Origin: Skermania sp. ID1734
GTDB lineage: Bacteria > Actinomycetota > Actinomycetes > Mycobacteriales > Mycobacteriaceae
Assembly: GCF_007489285.1 (NCBI RefSeq)
Contig: NZ_VLIY01000007.1
Span: 1-64,000, forward strand
Direction: 5' to 3'
DNA: 64,000 nucleotides
The first letter of the stretch is position 1. Every line of letters begins with the position of its first letter. Of this stretch, positions 58,333-64,000 are shown piece after piece. The notes under the pieces were generated by a model, which had not been told where the DNA came from, ran no database searches, and was given only the letters and a program-made list of their open reading frames with translations. Made by a program: the position numbers and the translations under genes.

Positions 58333-59319
58333 ATGGGGGTGCCACCGAAGGGCATGGCATGGGTCCCGGGCGGCACGTTCTGGATGGGTTCGGAAGACTT
58401 CTATCCAGAAGAACGCCCCGTCCATCAGGTGACGGTCGACGGCTTCTGGATCGATACCCATCCGGTGACGGTGTCGCAGTTTCGCCGTTTCGTCCGGGAG
58501 ACCGGCCACGTCACCACGGCCGAGTCCGCACCCGATGCCACGGAGTATCCCGGCGCCGATCCCGAGTTGCTCGTGCCTGGATCGCTGGTGTTCACCCCGC
58601 CCGATCATCCCGTACCGCTCGATGATTATCGGCGGTGGTGGTCCTATGTCCCGCAAGCTGATTGGCGACACCCGGAGGGATCAGGCAGCAACCTCGGCGG
58701 CCGTGATCGCCACCCGGTAACGCACGTTTCCTACTTCGATGCCCGCGCGTATGCGCAGTGGGCCGGCAAGGAATTGCCGAGTGAGGCCGAGTGGGAGTTT
58801 GCCGCGCGCGGTGGCCTGGACCGCAAGCCATTCGTATGGGGTGACGAACACTCACCGCGCGGGCGCCCCGGCGGGAATGTCTGGCAGGGCCGATTCCCGT
58901 GGGAGAACCTGCTCGAGGACGGCTTTGCCGGGACCTCGCCGGTCGGCAAATTCCGGCCCAACGGTTACGGCCTTTTCGACATGGCCGGCAACGTCTGGGA
59001 ATGGACCAGCGACCGCTATACCGCGGACCACGCGGCCAGCGGAAAGAATGTCAAGGCCGCGAAATCCTGCTGTATACCGCGCAATCCGCGGATCGAGCAT
59101 GCGCTGACCGACGGCGGGGAAGGCCATTCCCGCCGAGTGATTAAGGGCGGCTCGCATCTGTGCGCGCCCAACTACTGCTTGCGTTACCGTCCCGCCGCGC
59201 GCCAGGGCGAAACCGAGGAAACCTCCACCTGTCACCTCGGTTTCCGGTGCATTGTGCGTATCGCCGAGGATTCATCCCGTTCGGGTGATGTGTTAGGCGG
59301 TGCGGCGGGCCAAGGCTAG
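58333..59319 (+). CDS. Formylglycine-generating enzyme (sulfatase-activating)
   Basis: The 328-residue enzyme converts a Cys in CxPxR of sulfatases to formylglycine with O2. It has VPGGTFWMGSEDFYPEERPV, HPVTHVSYFDARAYAQWAGK, LPSEAEWEFAARGG, GLFDMAGNVWEWTSDRY and the active-site GGSHLCAPNYCLRYRPAAR with Cys277 and Cys282. The ATG at 58333 gives MGVPPKGMAWVPGG; a GTG two codons upstream is possible. The adjacent sulfatase carries the target motif. The pair corresponds to what I recall as Rv0712-Rv0711. Confidence 0.94.
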   Translation: MGVPPKGMAWVPGGTFWMGSEDFYPEERPVHQVTVDGFWIDTHPVTVSQFRRFVRETGHVTTAESAPDATEYPGADPELLVPGSLVFTPPDHPVPLDDYRRWWSYVPQADWRHPEGSGSNLGGRDRHPVTHVSYFDARAYAQWAGKELPSEAEWEFAARGGLDRKPFVWGDEHSPRGRPGGNVWQGRFPWENLLEDGFAGTSPVGKFRPNGYGLFDMAGNVWEWTSDRYTADHAASGKNVKAAKSCCIPRNPRIEHALTDGGEGHSRRVIKGGSHLCAPNYCLRYRPAARQGETEETSTCHLGFRCIVRIAEDSSRSGDVLGGAAGQG

Positions 59320-59376
59320 GTACTTTCCTCCGGCCTTCGCCCGGAAACTCATTATTGCGATCGGAGATGACGCGCC

Positions 59377-61734
59377 ATGGCACAACCGTTCCGGGGCCGG
59401 ATCGACCTCGATGTCCGCAATTCGGTCCCGGACTGGGGACCATATGAACAACCAAAAGCCCAAGCCGGCGCACCGAACGTCGTGTGGATCGTCCTCGATG
59501 ACGTTGGGTTCGGCACATTCGGTTGCTATGGAGGCCCGGTCGAGACGCCGAACATCGACCGGATCGCCGAACGCGGCCTGCGCTACAGCCAATGGCACAC
59601 GACCGCGCTCTGCTCGCCCACCCGCGCCGCCTTGCTGACCGGCCGCAATCACACGACGTGCGGCATGGCGTGCATCGCCGAAGGTTCGACCGGATTCCCG
59701 GGATCCAACGGGCACATACCGCCCGAGTGCGCGACCCTCGCCGAAGTGCTGGTGGACCAGGGCTACAGCACGGCGGCCGTCGGGAAGTGGCACCTGTCGC
59801 CCATCGACGAAACCAATCTGGCCGCCACTCGGCGGAACTGGCCACTCGGCCGCGGATTCGAACGGTTCTACGGCTTCTTGGGCGGTGAAACCAGTCAGTG
59901 GTACCCAGATCTGGTTCACGACAACCATTCGGTCGCGCAACCGGCGACCCCCGAGCAGGGCTACCACTTCGGCGTCGACATCACCGACAAGGCGATCGAG
60001 TACATCGACGACGTGAAGGCCATCGCGCCCGACCGCCCGGTGTTCCTCTACTACGCCCCCGGTTGTGCGCATGCGCCGCACCAGGTTCCGGAGGAATGGG
60101 CGCAGCGTTACCGCGGCAAGTTCGACATGGGTTACGAGGCGCTTCGGGAGCAGATTCTGGCCCGGCAAAAGGAACTCGGCCTCGTTCCGGAGAACACCGA
60201 GCTACCCCCGCTCAATCCGATTGGCAGCGTGCAGGATCGCCAGGGTCCCAACGGAATGCCTTTCCCGCCGCTGGAATACACCCCATCCTGGGATTCGCTG
60301 TCCGACGATGCCAAGCGGCTGTTTGGGCGGATGGCTGAGGTTTTCGCGGGGTTCGTCTCCCACTGCGACGCCCAGATCGGCCGCCTGCTCGACTATCTGA
60401 CCGACATCGGACAGCTGGACAACACCATCATCGTGCTCGTGTCCGACAACGGCGCGAGCGCCGAGGGCGGTCCGAATGGGTCGGTCAACGAAAACAAATT
60501 CTTCAACGGCGTTTTCGACAGCCTCGAAGAGAACTTCGCCCAGATCGAGGAGCTGGGCAGCACCAAGACCTACAACCATTACCCCAACGGTTGGGCCATG
60601 GCGTTCTGCACGCCGTTCAAGATGTGGAAGCGCTATTCGTTCAATGGCGGCACCTGCGATCCGTGCATCATCTCCTGGCCGGCCGGAATCGAGGCGCACG
60701 GCGAGGTCCGTGACCAGTACCACCACGCGGTAGACGTCATGCCCACCGTGCTGGACTGCCTCGGCCTGGACTTGCCGGAGACCGTGCGTGGCGTCGTGCA
60801 GCGGCCGCTGCAGGGCTCGAGCATGCGTTACAGCTTCGACAACGACGGGATCCCGACGGCCAAGCACACGCAGTTCTACTCGATGCTGGGCACCCGCGGC
60901 ATCTGGCACGACGGGTGGAAGGCGGTCACCACACATCCGGCGCTGAGTGGCTGGAGCAACTTCGACGCCGATGTCTGGGAGCTCTACCACACCGATGTCG
61001 ACCGTGCCGAACTGCACGATCTCGCGGAACAGGAGCCGACGCGGCTGGCCCAGCTGATCGGGCTGTGGTTCCACGAAGCGGGCGTCAACCAGGCACTGCC
61101 GATCGACGACCGGTCCCCGATCGAGATCATGTTCTCGCCGCGACCGTTCATGGTGGAGCCGCGTAACCGCTACATCTATCGGCCGGGTGGAGCGTCGGTG
61201 CCCGAGACGATGTCGGTGAGCGTGCGAAATCGCTCTTACTCGATCGCGGCGGTCATCGAGGACGCCGGGCCGGATCAGAACGGAGTGCTCTTCGCACAAG
61301 GCAGCCGGTTCGGCGGCCACGCACTGTATGTGGCGAATCATCGACTGCACTACGTCTACAACTTCCTCGGCAGCGTGCAACAACTCGTGAGCGCAGACGA
61401 GGACGTGCCGGTGGGTGACGAGATCGTGTTGGCCGCTGCATTCGTCAAGGACGGTGAGAATCCGCCCGGCACCGCGAGCGGCGTTTTGAGCCTGTACTAC
61501 GGCGACCACAAGGTCGGCGAGGGCAGGATCAAGACACAACCAGGGGCCTACGGACTAGGTGCGGTCGGCCTGACCGCCGGACGTGGCGGACCCGACGCGG
61601 TCGGCGACGGATTTGTCGGCGAGGCGCCCTGGCATTACACCGGTGGCACGCTGAACCGGCTGGTCGTCGACGTCAGCGGCCAGCCGTATGTGGACCTCGA
61701 ACGGGAGGCGGCCGCAATGCTGGCCCGGGAGTAA
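59377..61734 (+). CDS. Type I sulfatase (arylsulfatase)
   Basis: The 785-residue enzyme has metal ligands Asp41 and Asp42 (VWIVLDDVGFGTFG), the formylglycine motif CSPTRAALLTGR with Cys79, AVGKWHLSP, and VLVSDNGASAEGG with later Asp-Asn ligands. It cleaves sulfate esters. The region after about residue 560 forms a beta-rich C-terminal domain seen in large actinobacterial sulfatases. There is no signal peptide, so it is probably cytoplasmic. The upstream FGE gene is 57 bp away with GGAGATGACG before the ATG. Sulfated lipid, steroid or glycan substrates are possible; none is indicated. Confidence 0.92.
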   Translation: MAQPFRGRIDLDVRNSVPDWGPYEQPKAQAGAPNVVWIVLDDVGFGTFGCYGGPVETPNIDRIAERGLRYSQWHTTALCSPTRAALLTGRNHTTCGMACIAEGSTGFPGSNGHIPPECATLAEVLVDQGYSTAAVGKWHLSPIDETNLAATRRNWPLGRGFERFYGFLGGETSQWYPDLVHDNHSVAQPATPEQGYHFGVDITDKAIEYIDDVKAIAPDRPVFLYYAPGCAHAPHQVPEEWAQRYRGKFDMGYEALREQILARQKELGLVPENTELPPLNPIGSVQDRQGPNGMPFPPLEYTPSWDSLSDDAKRLFGRMAEVFAGFVSHCDAQIGRLLDYLTDIGQLDNTIIVLVSDNGASAEGGPNGSVNENKFFNGVFDSLEENFAQIEELGSTKTYNHYPNGWAMAFCTPFKMWKRYSFNGGTCDPCIISWPAGIEAHGEVRDQYHHAVDVMPTVLDCLGLDLPETVRGVVQRPLQGSSMRYSFDNDGIPTAKHTQFYSMLGTRGIWHDGWKAVTTHPALSGWSNFDADVWELYHTDVDRAELHDLAEQEPTRLAQLIGLWFHEAGVNQALPIDDRSPIEIMFSPRPFMVEPRNRYIYRPGGASVPETMSVSVRNRSYSIAAVIEDAGPDQNGVLFAQGSRFGGHALYVANHRLHYVYNFLGSVQQLVSADEDVPVGDEIVLAAAFVKDGENPPGTASGVLSLYYGDHKVGEGRIKTQPGAYGLGAVGLTAGRGGPDAVGDGFVGEAPWHYTGGTLNRLVVDVSGQPYVDLEREAAAMLARE

Positions 61735-61737
61735 GCA

Positions 61738-62073
61738 CTAGATCAGCACAAGAACTGCGACCAGTCCGAGCATCAAGGCCACGGTCGCGATGACGATGGC
61801 GCCGAACGAGGCGGGGATGAAAACCCCCTCGTTCAGGTGCCGCTCGACCGTTCGATAGTGCACGGCGCCGTACGCCGCGACCAGAATGCCGGCGATGACC
61901 AGGATCAGTCCCGCGACAAGCGCATTCGCGCCGCGATTCGGGGCGAATTTGGCGACGGCGACCCCCACGGCGGCGACGCTGATCCCGGTGCGCAGCCACG
62001 CCAAATACGTCCGCTCGTTGGCGAGATGATCGCGCGCGACACTGCCGGTGTTCGGCGTGGGCGTGCCATGCAT
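61738..62073 (-). CDS. DUF202-family membrane protein
   Basis: The 111-residue protein has the DUF202 signature DHLANERTYLAWLRTGISVA followed by three hydrophobic segments (ISVAAVGVAVAKF, ALVAGLILVIAGILVAAYGA, FGAIVIATVALMLGLVAVLV). The family is of unknown function and sits in the cytoplasmic membrane. It follows pgi by 35 bp on the same strand. The ATG at 62071-62073 gives MHGTPTPNTG. Its stop is three bases past the stop of the convergent sulfatase gene. Confidence 0.82.
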   Translation of the reverse strand: MHGTPTPNTGSVARDHLANERTYLAWLRTGISVAAVGVAVAKFAPNRGANALVAGLILVIAGILVAAYGAVHYRTVERHLNEGVFIPASFGAIVIATVALMLGLVAVLVLI

Positions 62074-62108
62074 GCTCAGCCGAACGAGCGGCCGCCATGC
62101 CACGACAG

Positions 62109-63758
62109 TCAGGCCTGTCTGCCGCGGGCCCGCCGGTACCAGCGCACGAGCGTGTCGGTCGACGAATCCGATTGCTCGGGCGGGGCCTGGGCGTCGCTGA
62201 TCACCGGGCCGAGCGCGAGCGCCTGTTGCTTGCCGAGTTCCACACCCCACTGGTCGTAGGAGTCGATGCCCCAGACGGCGCCCTCGACGAACACCTGATG
62301 TTCGTACAGCGCGATGAGCTGACCGATGACGGACGGCGTGAGCTTCGGCGCGAGGATAGTGGTGGTGGGCCGGTTACCGGGCATCACCTTGTGCGGCACC
62401 ACGTTTTCCGGTGTGTCCTCGGCGCGGATCTCGTCGGCGGTCTTGCCGAACGCGAGCACCTTGGTCTGCGCGAACAGGTTCGCCATGAGCAGGTCGTGCA
62501 TGCTGCCGGTGCCATCCATGGTCGGCAGGTCATCGGTGGGCTCGGCGAAGCCGATGAAGTCCGCCGGAATGAGGCGGGTGCCCTGGTGGAGTAGCTGGTA
62601 GAACGCGTGTTGGCCGTTGGTGCCGGGCTCGCCCCAGAACACTTCGCCGGTCGGCGTGGTCACCGGCGTGCCGTCCGCCTTGACCGACTTGCCGTTGGAC
62701 TCCATGGTGAGCTGCTGCAAGTAAGCCGCGAAGCGGGCCAGGTCGTTCGAGTAGGGCAGCACGGCACGGGAGTCGGATCCGAAGAAGCTGGAGTACCACA
62801 GGCCGATCATGCCCAGGAGCACCGGCGCGTTGGTTTCCAGCGGTTCGTTGCGGAAGTGTTCATCTATCGCGTGCATGCCGGCCAGGAATTCGGCGAAGCG
62901 TTCGCGGCCGATGGTCACCATGACCGACAGGCCGATCGCCGAGTCCACCGAGTAGCGGCCGCCGACCCAGTCCCAGAACCCGAACATGTTCGCCGTGTCG
63001 ATGCCGAACTTGGCTACTCGCTCGGCGTTGGTGGATACCGCGACGAAGTGTTTGGCCACCGCGTCGTCGCCCAGTGCCGCCGTGAGCCAGCGCCGGGCCG
63101 CCGTGGCGTTGGTGAGCGTTTCCAACGTGGAAAACGTCTTGGAAGCGACGATGAACAGCGTGGTGGCCGGGTCCAGCCCATCGAGCTTGGCCACCAGGTC
63201 CGCCGGGTCGACGTTGGAAACGAAGCGTGCGTCGATGCCGGCGTCGCAGTAGTGGCGCAACGCCTGGTGAACCATTACGGGGCCGAGATCGGAACCGCCG
63301 ATGCCGATGTTGACCACGGTCTTGATGCGTTCGCCGGTGGCACCACGCCATTCACCCGAGCGGACTGCGTCGCTGAAATCGCCCATCCGGTCGAGCACCT
63401 CGTGCACGTCGGTGACGACGTCCTGCCCGTCGACCGTGAGCTGCGCGTCTTTGGGCAACCGCAACGCCGTGTGCAGGACGGCGCGATCCTCCGAGGTGTT
63501 GATGTGCTCCCCGGCGAACATCGCGTCACGACGCTCGGCGACACCCGCTGCGCGCGCCAACTCGACCAGCAAGCCCAGGGTTTCCCTGGTGACACGGTGC
63601 TTGCTGTAATCGATGTAGAGGTCGCCAGCGTTGACTGTCAGTTCGCTGCCGCGCTTGGGGTCGGCGTCGAACAGTTCACGCAGGGTGGTGGCCGAAATGT
63701 CGTCGTGATTACGGGCAACCGCCTGCCAGGCGGTGGTTTGAGTGATGTCGGCGCTCAT
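62109..63758 (-). CDS. pgi: Glucose-6-phosphate isomerase
   Basis: The 549-residue enzyme interconverts glucose 6-phosphate and fructose 6-phosphate. It has [37 protein letters not shown] signature 1 at [19 protein letters not shown] (preceded by GEVFW), and the later [20 protein letters not shown] (signature 2). The ATG at 63756-63758 gives [18 protein letters not shown]; a GTG two codons upstream also exists. A DUF202 gene follows. Length equals that of the M. tuberculosis enzyme closely. Confidence 0.96.
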   Translation of the reverse strand: MSADITQTTAWQAVARNHDDISATTLRELFDADPKRGSELTVNAGDLYIDYSKHRVTRETLGLLVELARAAGVAERRDAMFAGEHINTSEDRAVLHTALRLPKDAQLTVDGQDVVTDVHEVLDRMGDFSDAVRSGEWRGATGERIKTVVNIGIGGSDLGPVMVHQALRHYCDAGIDARFVSNVDPADLVAKLDGLDPATTLFIVASKTFSTLETLTNATAARRWLTAALGDDAVAKHFVAVSTNAERVAKFGIDTANMFGFWDWVGGRYSVDSAIGLSVMVTIGRERFAEFLAGMHAIDEHFRNEPLETNAPVLLGMIGLWYSSFFGSDSRAVLPYSNDLARFAAYLQQLTMESNGKSVKADGTPVTTPTGEVFWGEPGTNGQHAFYQLLHQGTRLIPADFIGFAEPTDDLPTMDGTGSMHDLLMANLFAQTKVLAFGKTADEIRAEDTPENVVPHKVMPGNRPTTTILAPKLTPSVIGQLIALYEHQVFVEGAVWGIDSYDQWGVELGKQQALALGPVISDAQAPPEQSDSSTDTLVRWYRRARGRQA

Positions 63759-63838
63759 GATCACCGAGCCTACGGCGACCTAGCGGCGCGCGGATGGCAT
63801 AACGCGGGAGATTTAGCGCGGCATTCGCAATGGCCCGA

Positions 63839-64000
63839 TCAGTGCCCGAGTCGGCCCCTGCCGAGTCGCAGCAACAGCATCGCCAGCGTGTGACCTTCTT
63901 GGCCGAGTTCGCTGAAGCGTTCGAGGACCTTCATCTCGCGGCTGTGTACCAGCCGGGTGCCGCCCGAGGCCAATCGGGTACGGCCGATGATGCGGGAGAT
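63839..64000 (-). CDS. Chorismate mutase, 3' part (5' part outside window)
   Basis: The last 53 residues before the stop read ISRIIGRTRLASGGTRLVHS, REMKVLERFSELGQEG and HTLAMLLLRLGRGRLGH. They match the C-terminal half of the short intracellular AroQ-type chorismate mutase of mycobacteria (recalled as Rv0948c), whose C-terminal LGRGRLGH is needed for activation by DAHP synthase. The Arg and Lys in this part line the active site. The start lies past the right edge. Confidence 0.88.
   Translation of the reverse strand: MSRIIGRTRLASGGTRLVHSREMKVLERFSELGQEGHTLAMLLLRLGRGRLGH

Noticed and set aside
60202-61539. Minus-strand open frame of about 445 codons opposite the sulfatase
   Set aside because: No domain and mirrored composition; the sulfatase is certain.
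62607-63893. Plus-strand open frame of about 430 codons opposite pgi
   Set aside because: Antisense of a conserved glycolytic gene; no protein pattern.
1-64000. CRISPR array
   Set aside because: No regularly spaced repeats of 24-40 bp with unique spacers were seen; the tandem repeats found have two units each.

Overview
The window is high-GC actinobacterial DNA, almost certainly from a member of Mycobacterium sensu lato. The evidence is the gene content: a three-domain LigD with Pol-PE-Lig order, a DUF222/13E12-type gene, an encapsulin with a DyP peroxidase, a GlnA4-type synthetase cluster, a monoacylglycerol lipase, F420-type and fatty-acid-type enzymes, a fused ECF ATPase, a formylglycine-generating enzyme next to a sulfatase, and a chorismate mutase of the mycobacterial type. 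Many genes start on GTG, many overlap by ATGA or GTGA, and several have a TANNNT -10 box 6-8 nt before the start codon, as in leaderless mycobacterial mRNAs.

Layout. Positions 1-1650: the end of an IS3-family element that interrupts a DUF222 gene. 1.9-3.7 kb: two SnoaL-like proteins and an orphan lipoprotein solute-binding protein. 3.7-10.2 kb: ligD, then a glutamine-synthetase-like/GATase/aldehyde dehydrogenase/SDR unit that looks like polyamine or gamma-glutamyl-amine catabolism. 10.2-13.9 kb: an ECF-type transporter and a cation-diffusion-facilitator exporter with its own operator. 13.9-15.05 kb: a DUF559-type gene enclosed by a roughly 62-bp inverted repeat, the most element-like unexplained structure here. 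15-27.5 kb: lipid and redox genes, one tRNA-Arg, and the DyP-encapsulin unit with a coupled membrane protein.

27.5-33.7 kb: a minus-strand run ALDH, GMC oxidoreductase, PucR-type regulator, thyA, dfrA, cupin. 34-39.5 kb: a second PucR-type regulator, then a tightly packed PHA-type operon (synthase-like, MaoC/PhaJ-like, PhaZ-like, acyl-CoA dehydrogenase). 39.5-41.2 kb: cobF and an Fpg/Nei glycosylase, closed by a perfect 24-bp-arm palindrome. 41.2-48.2 kb: a MocR-led minus operon (DUF2630, pyridine-nucleotide oxidoreductase, two carboxylesterases) facing a PPOX-family gene across a control region with three AAGTGGC-like boxes. 48.2-56.7 kb: a WS/DGAT-like acyltransferase, a crotonase, a large MalT-type LuxR regulator, an unusual tandem histidine kinase with a divergent response regulator, and a TetR gene. 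56.7-64 kb: an AidB-like dehydrogenase, FGE, sulfatase, DUF202 protein, pgi, and the 3' part of the chorismate mutase gene.

From memory of M. tuberculosis H37Rv, ligD, fpg, pgi and chorismate mutase lie close together there (about Rv0938-Rv0948c). Here they keep that order but are spread over 60 kb by modules whose H37Rv counterparts lie elsewhere. No rRNA, CRISPR array, prophage or plasmid replication gene was seen.
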